A stretch of 64,000 nt of DNA from positions 1 to 64,000 of the forward strand of contig NW_002476396.1 of NCBI RefSeq assembly GCF_000189635.1, given 5' to 3'. Below are positions 24,201 to 37,885 of this stretch, piece after piece. Both the position numbers and the translations under genes were made by a program. The notes beneath the pieces were generated by a model. That model saw only the letters and a program-made list of their open reading frames with translations. It was not told the origin of the DNA and did no database searches. The DNA is from Tetrahymena thermophila SB210 (lineage: Eukaryota > Ciliophora > Oligohymenophorea > Hymenostomatida > Tetrahymenidae). Within the stretch, counting starts at the first letter, position 1. Every line of letters begins with the position of its first letter.

Positions 24201-27200
24201 TAAAACATAATTTTATCTTTTGTTAAATTATTATTTTTATTTTATTAATATTATTTAATTCAATAGGTATATGGACTTGTAAATCACATATTTTTTTACT
24301 ATCTAATCATGTGATTTGAATGGGATTCAATTTTTTTAAGATTAGATTGAAATCTAAATTACTTCATCAGTTTTACCTTCTCTTAACAAAAATTTAACTA
24401 AATTCGATGATCAATAAATATAATTAGAAATACAACCTTATCTTATACCTACTAGTACAAATTTAGATATTTAGGTAAAATTTATTTTTATTATTCTATT
24501 AACTATTAATTATTTAATATTTTTTAGGTTTCTGTGTAAATTAGTAGCGATGCATCTATTAGTAGTACAAATACTTTATCTGTAGCTTACACGGTACCAT
24601 AAATTTAGATTCTGATCTAAAATGGATCTGATATGCTTGTTAATTATAAAAACAATCTTACTCTAATTGGATTGGCACGAGATTATGAAATTCAAGATCC
24701 TAACACTTCACAAGGAATACAACTAAGTTGGCATTGCAGATCTTTGTAAGTATAAAATGGGGATAACTAATGTTACACATATAAAAAGGAAGTTTATGTA
24801 CCATAAAATACTTAGAATATTACAATCGATGGTGGTACTTTCAACCCTTATTAAATCCTCAGCTTCACTATTTAAGGATCTAAAGATTCTAGAACTTCCT
24901 AGTATAGCTCTTTAATTATTTTTGCAGAGACAGATCTTCCTCCTCTCTTGGTTGTATTTGATGACCCTAGGTAATTATAACAGATTAACATAAACGAAGA
25001 TATTCATGCAACTCTTATTTATGGCTCAAATGTACCTTCGGACATTCTAACTTATGCTGGAGCAATTCTCTACAATAATTTAGTTGTAGGAGTAATTAAA
25101 TTTGATTATTATAAACTTAAATTTAGAATTTGGGATTATTTTTCTGATATAAAAGCAGATAATCTAATTGTTCAAATCAGATTTACTGTATATAATCCTG
25201 CCAATATAATGCCTAGTTTAAGTGTAACAAACTTTAATATAAACTTACCTCCTTCAAATTGCGTTCTTTCTGTTACTCCTTCAAGCGGTTAGGCTTTAAC
25301 TACCTAATTCACTATTCAATTTAATGGTTGCGTAGCCCTTAATAATCCTATAACTTACTAATTATTCTATTATAACCAGACCTCTGATGTACTAAAAGAA
25401 ATTTAAATCCCATAGAATATCCTAAGAAGATAATTACAGGATTAGAGTTTACAGTCCAAAATTATTACCAATCTCCCTTCAGGAAATATAGTAATTATGG
25501 GTCAAGCTATGGATTCTTACTTAGCTGTCTTTAATACTACTATTTAAGTGAATATTTCTCCATTCTAGGGAGATGAGCAGACATTATTGAGTTTAATAGG
25601 TTCGGCGCTTTCATAGTAAAATATAAAAGTAAATTAAATGCTCATTAATTTATGCATTATTGGTGAAGAAATATCTAAGAACACTGCTCTTTACAATCTA
25701 GATTCTATTAACTTCAGAAAGTAATTGTTAGTATAGTCAATTACAGTGCTTACGGTGAATTTTTACAAAAAATATTTAATATTACATATAAATAGAAAGA
25801 TATACAAATTTGTTAATATAATCAATATTCAGTCATACAACCTTATAATTCAATGCATTTCTATAATCTTGAACTCATAGAACAAATCTCCCTCTACAAA
25901 ACGGTATATGGATATAGGGTTTTATACTTGAATTGAGTATAGATAATATTTAAATAATTTTGTAAAAATTGACCGTAAGCACTGTATAAGCTATTCAAAT
26001 AGGCTTTCAAGTAATTCTTTTTTGTCTACTTATGGAAATAAAATTATAGCAGCTCTTCAAGCTTCCATAAATAATAATTATCAAACCTAAAGTTATAAAG
26101 TCCTTGAATATGTTAATACAACTTTGCAAAACTCACAGCAAAAAATTGCAAATTAAAAGAATTATAATAAATTATTTAATAATAACGATATTGTTCTATA
26201 GAATTTGATTGATTGCTTTAAAATATTGAACTCAACTACCCAAGAGGCATCATAAGACTCTTTTAGATCCCTTTCTTCTAATCAAACCATGTTGCAACAA
26301 CAAATGGATTTATCAGATTAAATAGGAAATCTATTAAACAACATTACCCTTCCCAATTAAGGAGACCTTTAATTACAAGGAAATTTAATCTCTATAAGCA
26401 CAGAGTAAATAACATCTAAGAATCTTTAAAAATACATGTTTATTTTAAACTAGCCATCATAAAATGATTCAAACATTTATAATGTTGTCTTGACTAACTA
26501 TTCTTATAACCCTTTTATTAATACTGAAGGCTTTTAGTCATATATAAATTAACTTTAAAACACGACTCCTGGTATATAAGTTTCTATAAATCCTGTGGTA
26601 AAACCGTCTATCTAAAATGTAAACAATACCTTTAGTTAAGGGCTTAATAATTCTCTTACTCTTTAATTTTCGAATATAAAACCATCAAAATATAATTTAA
26701 CTTGCTTGTAGCAACAATCTTAATCAAACTGGAATCAATCAGATTGTAAATTGATTTAATCTACACTAAGTGGATCATATGTTTGTCTATGTAAAGATCA
26801 AAAACCCACTACTATAGCCGAAGATTTATAAGATCTTCTTGATAATAAAAATTTAAAAACTGCATTTGGTTCATAGGGAATATAAAATATTTCTAATTTT
26901 ACAACATTCTATGAGTATGCTGTATTTTGGATTCTGAGTTCTGTTACACTAATCCAAATAGGACTCTGTATTTATGGTAATTAGCTAGATTCTAAGAATA
27001 AAATTACATTTGTAGGATCTATGTCAAAAATCAATCCAATATCTTTAGTAAATTTTGAAAATTTTGATTTAAAAATTACAGATGAATAATAGCAACTACA
27101 ACTAAATTAATAAAAATAAGAATCAGATAAATTATAATAAAAGGAATCTATTGCTTTTATAAATTACTTGCATTAAAAATAATAATCTTAAAGAGCTACG

Positions 27201-28040
27201 CAATCAAATATAAACCTAAAAAGACCTGAATATGATTATCAAGGAAGTAAATTATTTATTTAATAATAAGAAAATGATATAAACAACCAAAAAGTTTAGA
27301 ACTTTTAGTCTTTATCTGATAACCAAAGCATTTAAAGCATATATCTGGGTTCAAAAGATAATAAATAGGAATAAAAATTGGATTAACCTAACATCATTAC
27401 TGAATATAAAAAAACAAATAATATTGAAGACAAAGAACAAAGTAAAGAATAATAAAAGGATATAGTTGAAATATTAAAAGGATCAAAAAATACTCAAAAA
27501 TTAATGCAGACCTCTTTGTTGAAAAAGATATTAATTTTTCACAATTTTAGCAGTATTTTCTTTGTTTACAGTAGTTAAGAATCTAGACCACTAAGATTTA
27601 GCATTTTCTACTTAAGAATAATTCACTCATTAAGCATATCAACGATTTTTGATTAACAGTACAATGAAGAGTAGATTATTATAGTTTCACTTATAAACTC
27701 TGTTATTGTGATAGCAAGTGTTACGTTAATTAGATTTTTGTATAAATCTAGAAAAATATTTAAAATAGTTGCGTTTTTGGTAATGATGGGTTTACTTGTA
27801 CTATATTATTATATAATTTTATCAATTGTAAGTGGTCAAATAAATGATTTCTCAAATAAAAGGATATCTTACTTTTTTATAATGTTTGGAGTAGATTTCT
27901 TGATCTTATCAACATTAATCTCTATAATTAACATATTTGCATTTATTAAAATAGTTAAAAATGCAATTAAAAATAAATATATATTAAAATTATTAAGTTT
28001 ATTATAAATATAAGATATTTTAGAAAATTTAGCTTTGTGA
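21228..28040 (+). CDS. Family A receptor-like protein A2, interrupted by a TA-flanked element
   Basis: Exons: 21228-21240, 21299-21382, 21444-21952, 22239-23208, 23264-23762, 24267-24474, 24528-28040 (TGA 28038-28040). Domain order as in A1: signal peptide MLIFCILLALKIVQA, variable exon 3 ending LFYYK, Cys-rich exon 4, REJ-like exons 5-6, stalk, GPS-like motif, five helices. A 241-bp inverted-repeat element sits in exon 7 at 25744-25984. With its 2-bp duplication it adds 243 bases, so the downstream frame is unchanged, but it brings one in-frame TGA at 25929-25931. Without it the protein would be 1,850 aa. Relative to A1, a 24-codon stretch is missing after TQEAS. Intron 5 is unusually long (504 bp). 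Whether a full protein is made depends on whether the element is removed from DNA or RNA. Confidence 0.82.
25744..25984. mobile_element. MITE-like or IES-like element, 241 bp, 27-bp TIRs, TA duplication
   Basis: The left end (25744-25770, starting CAGTGCTTACGGT) and right end (25958-25984, ending ACCGTAAGCACTG) are inverted repeats with one mismatch over 27 bases. TA flanks both sides (25742-25743 and 25985-25986). A0, A1, A3, A4 and A5 have a single TA at this place, so the empty site is known. There is no transposase ORF. A TA duplication with CAGTG ends fits Tc1/mariner-type non-autonomous elements. TA-bounded inverted-repeat segments are also typical of some ciliate internal eliminated sequences. 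Confidence 0.9.
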
Positions 28041-28529
28041 TTTTCTAAATAAAAGTTTCATTATTGTTTGTCTTTATGTTAGTTTAAGATATGAACATTT
28101 AATATTTTAATTTCTGTAATGCATAGATCATGAAATTTTATGAAAATGTATAAATTTAGGAAAGTATATTCGAAATATCTTAGTCTTTAAAAATTACCAT
28201 GGTTGGTTTTTTATATTTTCCAAAATATTAAATAATAATTGTAAAAATTGTTAATTTTAGAGATTTTAAAAAATTTTCTTTAAAAAAATAACATAAATAA
28301 AAGTTTTAAGTATTTTGATTATTTTTCGTAAGCATTTTATAATCAAATATAAAGAAATGAATTAAGATGAAGAATAATAAAATGTTCATATTTAATTAAC
28401 TTATTAATTAATATAAAAATCATTTGAAATATCACAAATCATGCTATAATTAATGGTTGGTTTGTGATATTTTAAATAAAAAAAAGAGCAGCTATATTTA
28501 TTAAACAATTTTCAATAATTTAAATTAAA
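28041..28529. other. Intergenic, palindrome copy 2
   Basis: 3' flank of A2, then from about 28310 the same block that precedes the 18460 pseudogene, including the palindrome at 28424-28475. No gene seen. Confidence 0.6.
28424..28475. repeat. Palindrome, copy 2
   Basis: Left arm TTGAAATATCACAAATCA is identical to that at 18364. The right arm (28458-28475) differs at two bases, so the stem is slightly decayed. Confidence 0.7.
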
Positions 28530-30672
28530 TTCAATTAGGCATACAGCTTGATCTTATAGCTGCTGTTAATATAAATTTAGATATTATTTTTTTAAAGGTA
28601 TTAATTATTAAATTTTTAATGTTTTTTAGGTCACTCTGTAAACATAGCAGTGATACATTTATTATTAATTCAAATAATATATTTTTTCCTTATACGCTAT
28701 TATTACTTTAGATTCTGATCAAAGGTAGTAGACATTATTGAGTTTATTTGATTCAGCTCTTTAATAGCTAAGTACAAAAATAAATTAAATCTAGTCAATT
28801 TATAATTTTGGTAGCGGAATAGCTAAAAATACTGACTGCTCTTTTCAATCTAGATTCAGTTAATTTAAAAAAGTAATTATAAGTCTACGCAATTATAAGC
28901 TAAAAAGATATACTTTAGAATAATTCTTTTTTACTATCTATGCAAATAAAATTATATCAGCTCTTCAAGTCAATTCTAAAGTTAAAGAGAGCGTCCTTAA
29001 TTAAATTACCATGATTTTATAAAATTCACAACAAAAAAGTGAAAATTAATTAAGCAAACATAATAAATTATTTAATAATAGCGACAGGTTTTTTTAGAGT
29101 TTAATTGATTGCTTTAAAATATTGAACTCTGCTACCTAAATACTTTAGTGGCTTATTAGCAATACTTAATCACAAACTATGGTGCAAAAACAAATTGATT
29201 TATATGACTAAATAGGAAATCTGCTAAACAAAATTATCCTTCCCAACTAAGTAGAGCTTCTACAACAAGGAAATCTAATCTCTAAGATCATTATAAACAA
29301 CATCTAAGAATCTTTTAAAATGCGTTATCTTTTAACTAGCTAGAATAGAATTATTCAAATATATATAATGCTGTACTGACTAGCTATTCTGCTAATCCTT
29401 TTATTCAAACTGATTGCTTTTAATAATAATTTAACTTTAAAAACAAGTGCTGATATATAAATTAATATAAATTTTGTGGTAAATATCGCCTTTAGTTAAG
29501 AATTTAATAATTTAATTACGCATAAATTTTTGAACATAAAATCATCTAAAATTTAATACTATTTGCTTTTAGCCATAATCTTAATCAAAATGCACTCAAT
29601 AAGACTGTAAATTAATTTATTTAGCGAAACTAGCTCATATGCATGCATGCGTTTGTAAAAATCAAAAACCAGCTTTGAAGATATTTTATAAATAGATATT
29701 CATGATAATAAACATTTAAAAACTATATTTGCCTCTATATAATATTTGTAAATTTAAAACATTCTACGAGTATGCAATATTTTTAAATTTTAGTTCAGTT
29801 ATATTAATCGAAATATAATTGTTTTTATGGTAAAACGCATGTTTCTAAGATTAATTTCATTTGTAATATCTATGACAAAAGATAATATACATTAGATAGT
29901 CAGAGACCTTACAGAATATAAAATCATCTAAATTTAATATTATTTGCTTTTAGCCATAATATTAATCAAAATGCACTCAATAAGACTATAAATTAATTTA
30001 TTTAGCAAAACTAGCTCATACGCATGCGTTTGTAAAAATCAAAAACCCACAGCTTTGAAGATGATTTATAAATAGATATTCATGATAATAAACATTTAAA
30101 ACCTATATTTGCATCTATAAAATATTTCTAAATTTAAAACATTCTACAAGTATGCAATATTTTTAAATTTTAGTTCAGTTATATTAATCAAATTGTTTTT
30201 ATGGTAGAACGCAAGATTCTAAGAATAAATTGCATTTGTACTATCTATGACAAAAGATAATATATATTAGATAGTCAGAGGCCTTACAAAATATAAAATC
30301 ATCTAAATTTAATATTATTTGCTTTTAGCCATAATCTTTCTAAATCAAAATACACTCAGTTAGACTGTAAATTGATTCATTTAGCAAAACTATCTCATAA
30401 CATTCGATTGTAAAAATCAAAAATCCACAGCTTTGAAGATGATTTACAAGATAGATATTCATGATAATAAACATTTAAAAACTATATTTGCCTTTGGGAA
30501 TATAAAATATTTCTAAATTTAAAACATTCTACTAGTATGAAATATTTTTAAATTTTAGTTCAGTTATATTAATCAAATTGTTTTTATGGTAGAACGCACG
30601 ATTCTAAGAATAAATTGCATTTGTACTATCTATGACAAAAGATAACATATATTAGATAGTCAGAGACCTTAC
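28530..30672 (+). pseudogene. Decayed family A copy, second of three, with internal triplication
   Basis: Same start and same ~1 kb deletion junction (about 28718-28730) as the 18460 pseudogene, with multiple frameshifts through the stalk. Its 3' part is expanded: the segment spanning the GPS-like region, the first helix and the start of the loop is present three times in tandem (29532-30672). It ends in ATTAGATAGTCAGAGACCTTAC-like repeat boundaries that do not occur in intact genes. Not translatable. Confidence 0.82.
29532..30672. repeat. Tandem triplication, units of about 375-385 bp
   Basis: Units run approximately 29532-29912, 29913-30286 and 30287-30672. Each starts ATAAAATCATCTAAA and ends AGTCAGAGACCTTAC (AGTCAGAGGCCTTAC in the second). 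Units 2 and 3 are closer to each other than to unit 1 (shared CAAATTGTTTTTATGGTAGAACG). Confidence 0.88.
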
Positions 30673-31379
30673 TCAACCTCTATTTTTTTGAGGAATTACA
30701 GAAAATATGTAAAAAAAAAATAATTTATTTTTGAAATTATAATAAATTAAATTATTAATTCATTATAATTCTATTATAATATATAAAAAACAGATTTTTA
30801 TAAATAACTAAAAATCAATTTCATTATCAGTAACATCCAAACGACTGAATTTTTGAATGGCATTTTGCTATAAACTACTTTACAATAATAGATTTAATTT
30901 AAAAATAATATTTAATGGATAAAATTACAAAATATCAAATAAAAAACGAGTTAATCTATGGTTTCAAATCAATAAAAAGAACGAACCATCAAATATTAAT
31001 GATGATTTTGAGAGAGTAATTTAATACTTGAATATTGATTGATTATTTTTTAATGGTTTCAATGTAAATTATTCTTACTAAAATTCTTTGTATCTTCCTA
31101 AGAAGTAATTTAAAAGAAACAAATTATATACATAAGAAAAGTGATAAATATATTGCAGTCAAATTGTAAATAAAAGTAAATTATATTCATATTAATTTAT
31201 GTTATAAATAGTGATTAACTTGCTACTTTAAATCAAAAATAGAAACAAATAAAAAGTAAATTAATTGTAATTGATAATTATTAAGAAAGAATTCCTTGAA
31301 AACTTTTAAAAACCATTTAATATAATTAGTAAATAACACTAATTAATTTCCATCAAGCTTATCAAAGTTTTGAGCAAAA
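30673..31379. promoter_or_regulatory. 5' flank of A3
   Basis: No gene seen. Shares most blocks with the A2 and A4 flanks, but the stretch that holds the hairpin element is deleted (about 30931). The block CCATCAAGCTTATCAAAG lies just before the A3 start codon. Confidence 0.5.
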
Positions 31380-34300
31380 ATGTTAATATTTTGTAAGGAT
31401 AATCTTTCTTTTTTATTCATTAAATTAATGATATATGTAAATATTTATAGGCATTTTGCTTGCTTTAAAAATAGTCTAAGGATAGGATTGCTCATTCCTT
31501 CTCTCATAACCTAAACCAACCACTGAACCTTTGAGTAAATTTTAAATTCTAAAGTTATAAACGCAACCAACTATTAAAATAAATGAAATTTAGGCTACTC
31601 ATGCATAATTAGTACATCTAAAGTTTTCGATGCTGCTTTAATTTCAGATAAAAGGACGTATAACTTAGGGCAAGCTAATTTAGAAAATGGCTCTTTCAGC
31701 GAGGTATTTGTATCTACTAATTCACCTTAATGTACTCTTATTAAAATAAGAACTCCATTACAACCAAGCGTATATTTTGAGATTAATGGAGATAGCATGT
31801 TATAGTATATAAATAATATATACATAAGCTTTGATTATTTATGTAATGAACCTTAAAGATTAAATATTACTTCAAGATGGAATTCATAAGAGTAATAAAC
31901 TATATCTTTCAATTTTAAAGATTAGAACTTTCCATTACTACCTGATTGCCCTGCTTTACCTAGTAAAAATATATTCGTAAATATAGATTTGACTAGCTTA
32001 ACAAATAAATTTAGTTCAAGTACCATTTTTATTACTCAATTAAGATAAGATAATACACCGACTATAATTTTTATTACAAATCTATAGGTTCTGATTTACT
32101 ACAAAGTAAATTTTATTGATTTTTTCATTTTAGAAGTTATTTTTTACTCATAGTCATTATTTTAACATAAATGCTAGCAAAGTTCCAGCTTATTATTTTA
32201 TTCAGAACTTTATCTGTTAGTTTTTATATATTTTTTATTAAATTTATTTATTTTTGCTGTACTTTTAAACAACTTAGTTTATTTTTTAGCCATTTTAATA
32301 GCCACTAATTATTTAATTAGATAATTTGAATATATTATTATGTCTTTTGTTTTTAGATGTAATCATTTTCTTTTAAAATATTTAATAGTGTCCGATTGGC
32401 TGCATGGGTGACTGTCCTTCGGGGATTTGCCAATCTTGCTAAAGCGGCCACGATCTTATTAGTGGTTCGTGTGTATTAAAGTGTGGTTAAAGATAATACT
32501 TGAAAGTAGAGGCCTCTTCATAATAAACTTGCTAACCCTGTCTTACTCATTGCAATGTATGTGCTAATGGGAATACTTGTTCAAATTGTGATAGTGGTTA
32601 TACTTACGCTTTCGTTAATGGTTCATTTTAGTGTTATCCGTCATGTACCTAACCTAGCCAGTATATTGATCTAAAAGGTAATTGCCTAAACTGTATGAAA
32701 TATTGCAGCAATTGTGACACAGCAACTATTTGTACGGCTTGTATTACAGGATTCACCTTGAGTGCTAATAATGCTTCTTGTTAATGTAACGGTTATATTA
32801 ACAATAATCAATGCCTTCCTTGTACTTCTCCTTGTTAAACTTGTAATGATAACTCAATTACAAGCTGCCAATCCTGTATTAGTAATTACTACCTTGTTAA
32901 AGATTATCCAAATTAATCATAATCTTAATGTCTTTAAATATGCCCTAATAACTATTAACTAATCAATAATACTTGCTAATTATGTATTTAGACTATTTAC
33001 AGCAGTTGTTTTAATTGCCCTAGTACTTGTAGATCTTGCTCTCCATCTTAGATTAATAAGTGTTAAGATTGTTATCCTGGAATGCAGCTTAATAGTAATG
33101 GTTTATGCGAACCTTAGCCCTAAACCGGACTATAAGTAGATAGTAGAAATCTCAAATTTTATTATTGTAGCTAAAATAATATAGCTGTTGTTTAGGCTAC
33201 TTTTTCAAGCTCAAGTCCAACATTAATTCTGGAATTCGGAATTAAATTAGTTAGTATACCTGGGCTACAATGCAATTAAATATTTGACTCTGTTACGCTA
33301 AATTTGCTAGGCTCTAGTACATGCTCTACCAATTTATCATAAATCATAGTGACATTAAGTATATTTTATTAAATAATGAATTCAATATTAATATAATATA
33401 TTCTTAAAAATAGGTTAAGATGCTAATTTAATGGTTAACTAAGTCATAACTATAACTACCACTGCTTAGATACTTTAATTCTAAGGAGTTAGTTCAAAAA
33501 TTGATACAATTTATTTGATTTCTTATGTTTAGCAACCAGTTACTCCTTAAGTGAATGTTCTATACAATTAAGTTGTAAATTCTTGTAATGACATCTAATT
33601 CTAAATTTAAACACCATAAAATGATGCAGGAAGAGGTTTCTTAAATATAAAATGGATATTATCTAACCCATAAAATTTCAGTTAAATAGTTATGCTGACC
33701 TTATTAGATATTATAACAACAGCTAACGATAATCAAAGTTTTACTTTGTTTATCCCAAAATAAACTATTCCCGCAAATACTGACATATCTATTAAGATCG
33801 CCTACACTCTCAAAGTCTCTTAAAGCAACACCTTGTCTTTTACAACCACATATTAATAAAAGAAGCAAATTATTATTAGCCCATTTTAAAGTAAATAACC
33901 TCCAATATATAGGTAAAAAAAGCTAATTTCACATATTTTCTACAATAAAGTTATTTTTTTCTTGTTATTATTTATAATAAAAATTTCAATAATTTAATTA
34001 ATTCTATTTTATTTCATTTTTAAAAAATATTTTTTTTTAGCAAATCAATAGTAATAATTTTTTAAATTAAAAAAATTTTAAATGAAATAATATATTAATT
34101 ATTTTTTTTATATTACATTCTACCCCACCCAATATATCCATAACTTAAATTAATATCTTTATAAATTAAATATTAAAAAATATTTTTTTTTAGAAAAATA
34201 AAAAAATAATAAGTAAAACAGAATTTTATCTTTTGTTAAATTATTATTTTTATTTTATTTATATTATTTAATTCAATAGGTATATGGACTTGTAAATCAC

Positions 34301-37300
34301 ATATTTTTTTACTATCTAATCATGTGATTTGAATGGGATTCAATTTTTTTAGGATTAGATTGAAATCTAAATTACTTCATCAGCTCTACCTTCTCTTAAC
34401 AAAAGTTTAACTAAATTCGATGATCAATAAATATAATTAGAAATACAACCTTATGCTATACCTCCTAGTACAAATTTAGATATTTAGGTAAAATTTATTT
34501 TTATTATTCTATTAACTATTAATTATTTAATATTTGTTAGGTTTCGGTGTAAATTAGTAGCGATACATCTATTAGTAGTACAAATACTTTATCTGTAGCT
34601 TACACGGTACCATAACTTTAGATTCTGATCTAAAATGGAGCTGATATGCTTGTTAATTATAAAAACAATCTTACTCTAATTGGATTGGCACGAGATTATG
34701 AAATTCAAGATCCTAACACTTCACAAGGAATACAACTAAGTTGGCATTGCAGATCTTTGCAAGCATAAAATGGGGATAACTAATGTTACACATATAAAAA
34801 GGAAGTTTATGTACCATAAAATACTTAGAATATTACAATCGATGGTGGTACTTTCAACCCTTATTAAATCCTCAGCTTCACTATTTAAGGATCTAAAGAT
34901 TCTAGAACTTCCTAGTATAGCTCTTTAATTATTTTTGCAGAGACAGATCTTCCTCCTCTCTTGGTTGTATTTGATGACCCTAGGTAATTATAACAGATTA
35001 ACATAAACGAAGATATTCATGCAACTCTTATTTATGGCTCAAATGTACCTTCGGACATTCTAACTTATGCTGGAGCAATTCTCTACAATAATTTAGTTGT
35101 AGGAGTAATTAAATTTGATTATTATAAACTTAAATTTAGAATTTGGGATTATTTTTCTGATATAAAAGCAGATAATATAATTGTTCAAATCAGATTTACT
35201 GTATATAATCCTGCCAATATAATGCCTAGTTTAAGTGTAACAAACTTTAATATAAACTTACCTCCTTCAAATTGTGTTCTTTCTGTTACTCCTTCAAGTG
35301 GTCAGGCTTTAACTACCTAATTCACTATTCAATTTAATGGTTGCGTAGCCCTTAATAATCCTATAACTTACTAATTATTCTATTATAACCAGACCTCTGA
35401 TGTACAAAAAGAAATTTAAATCCCTTAAAATATCCTAAGAAGATAATTACAGGATTAGAGTTTACAGTCCAAAATTATTACCAATCTCCCTTCAGGAAAT
35501 ATAGTAATTATGGGTCAAGCTATGGATTCTTACTTAGCTGTCTTTAATACTACTATATAAGTGAATGTTTCTCCATTCTAGGGAGATGAGCAGACATTAT
35601 TGAGTTTAATAGGTTCGGCGCTTTCATAGTAAAATATAAAAGTAAATTAAATGTTCATTAATTTATGCATTATTGGTGAAGAAATAACTAAGAGCACTGC
35701 TCTTTACAATCTAGATTCTATTAACTTCAGAAAGTAAATGTTAGTATAGTCGATTATAAGCTATTCAAATAGGCTTTAGAGTAATTCTTTTTTGTCTACT
35801 TATGGAAATAAAGTTATAGCAGCTCTTCAAGCTTCCATAAATAATAATTATCAAACTTAAAGTTATAAAGTCCTTGACTATGTTAGTACAACTTTGCAAA
35901 ACTCACAGCAAAAAATTGCAAATTAAAACAATAATAATAAATTATTTTAGAATAACGATATTGTTCTTTAGAATTTGATTGATTGCTTTAAAATATTGAA
36001 CTCAACTACCCAAGAAGCATTATAAACGCTTTAGTAGCAAAGTAACAATAATGGTAAAAGACATTTAAAAAATTAAGAAGATTATTCAGACTCTTTTAGA
36101 TCCCTTTCTTCTAATCAAACCATGTTGCAACAACAAATTGATTTATCAGACTAAATAGGAAATCTATTAAACAACATTACCCTTCCCAATTAAGGAGACC
36201 TTTAATTACAAGGAAATTTAATCTCTATAAGCACAGAGTCAATAACATCTAAGAATCTTTAAAAATACATGTTTATTTAAAACTAGCCATCATAAAATGA
36301 TTCAAACATTTATAATGTTGTCTTGACTAACTATTCTTATAACCCTTTTATTAATACAGAAGGCTTTTATTCATATATAAATTAACTTTAAAACACGACT
36401 CCTGGTATATAAATTTCTATAAATTCTGTGGTAAAACCGTCTATCTAAAATGTAAACAATACCTTTAGTTAAGGGCTTAATAATTCTCTTACTCTTTAAT
36501 TTTCGAATATCAAACCATCAAAATATAATTTAACTTGCTTGTAGCAACAATCTTAATCAAACTGGACTCAATCAGATTGTAAATTGATTTAATCTACCCT
36601 AAGTGGATCATATGTTTGTCTATGTAAAGATCAAAAACCCACTACTATAGCAGAAGATTTATAAGATCTTCTTGATAATAAAAATTTAAAAACTGCATTT
36701 GGTTAATAGGGAATATAAAATATTTCTAATTTTACAACATTCTATGAATATGCTGTATTTTGGATTCTGAGTTCAGTTACACTAATCCAAATAGGACTCT
36801 GTATTTATAGTAATACACTAGATTCTAAGAATAAAATTACATTTGTAGGATCTATGTCAAAAATCAATCCAATATCTTTAGCAAATTTTGAAAATTTTGA
36901 TTAAAAAATTACAGATGAGTAAAATCAACTACAACTAAATTAATAAAAATAAGAATCAGATAAATTATAATAAAAGGAATCGACTGTTTTTATAAATTAC
37001 TTGCAATCAAAATAAGAATCTTAAAGAGCTACGCAATCAAATATAAATCTAAAAAGACCTGATGATAATTATCAAGGAAGTAAATTATTTGTTTAATAAT
37101 AAGAAAATGATATAAACAACCAAAAAGTTTAGAACTTGTAGTCTTTATCTGATAACCAAAGCATTTAAAGCATATATCTGAGTTCAAAAGATAATAAATA
37201 GGAATAAAAATTGGATTAACAGAACATCATTACTGAATAAGCTAATGATAAAAAAACAAATAATATTGAAGACAAAGGCAAACAAAGTAAAGAATAATAA

Positions 37301-37885
37301 AAGGATATAGTTGAAATATTAAAAGGATCAAAAAATACTCAAAAATTAATGCAGACCTCTTTGTTGAAAAAAATATTAATTTTTCACAATTTTAGCAGTA
37401 TTTTCTTTGTTTACAGTAGTTAAGAATCTAGACCACTAAGATTTAGCATTTTCTACTTAAGAGTAATTCACTCATTAAGCATATCAACGATTTTTGATTA
37501 ACAGTACAATGAAGAGTAGATTATTATAGTTTCACTTATAAACTCTGTTATTCTGATAGTAAGTGTTTCGTTAATTAGATTTTTGTATAAATCTAGAAAA
37601 GTATTTAAAATAGTTGCTTTTTTGGTAATGATGGGTTTGCTTATACTATATTATTATATAATTTTATCAATTGTGAGCGGTCAATCAAATGATTTCTCAA
37701 ATAAAAGGATATCTTCCTTTTTTATAATGTTTGGAGTAGATTTCTTCATCTTATAAACATTAGTCTCTATAATTAACATATATGCATTTATTAAAATAGT
37801 TAAAAATGCAATTAAAAACAAATTTATATTAAAATTATTAAGTTTATTATAAATATAAGATATTTTAGAAAATTTAGCTTTGTGA
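31380..37885 (+). CDS. Family A receptor-like protein A3
   Basis: Predicted 1,876 aa. Exons: 31380-31392, 31451-31534, 31594-32105, 32389-33358, 33414-33912, 34280-34487, 34541-37885 (TGA 37883-37885). Signal peptide MLIFCILLALKIVQG then QDC. Exon 3 is the most divergent of the A2-A5 set: its middle third aligns poorly, while the shared NGDSMLQYINNIYI core and the end VLIYYK are kept. Exon 4 carries the Cys-rich repeats, exons 5-6 the REJ-like region, and exon 7 the stalk, GPS-like motif (no HLS/T), five helices and Q-rich loop. No interruption is seen. A small 3-codon loss lies in the variable stalk segment. Splice sites match those of its paralogues in position and phase. Role: probable ciliary or cell-surface receptor, by architecture only. 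Confidence 0.87.

Noticed and set aside
29532-30672. CRISPR-like or satellite array
   Set aside because: Only three long units, each homologous to family A coding sequence; the organism is a eukaryote.
28530-30672. Short functional family A paralogues at 18460, 28530 and 38340
   Set aside because: No start exon, a shared 1-kb deletion, repeated frameshifts and in-frame TGA codons, and the last four helices are missing.
31511-31526. Chromosome breakage sequence of Tetrahymena (TAAACCAACC seen in A3 exon 2; AAACCAACCT near 62603)
   Set aside because: Only about ten of the fifteen bases match what I recall of the consensus. The A3 site is coding and the paralogues vary there. No telomere repeat is nearby.
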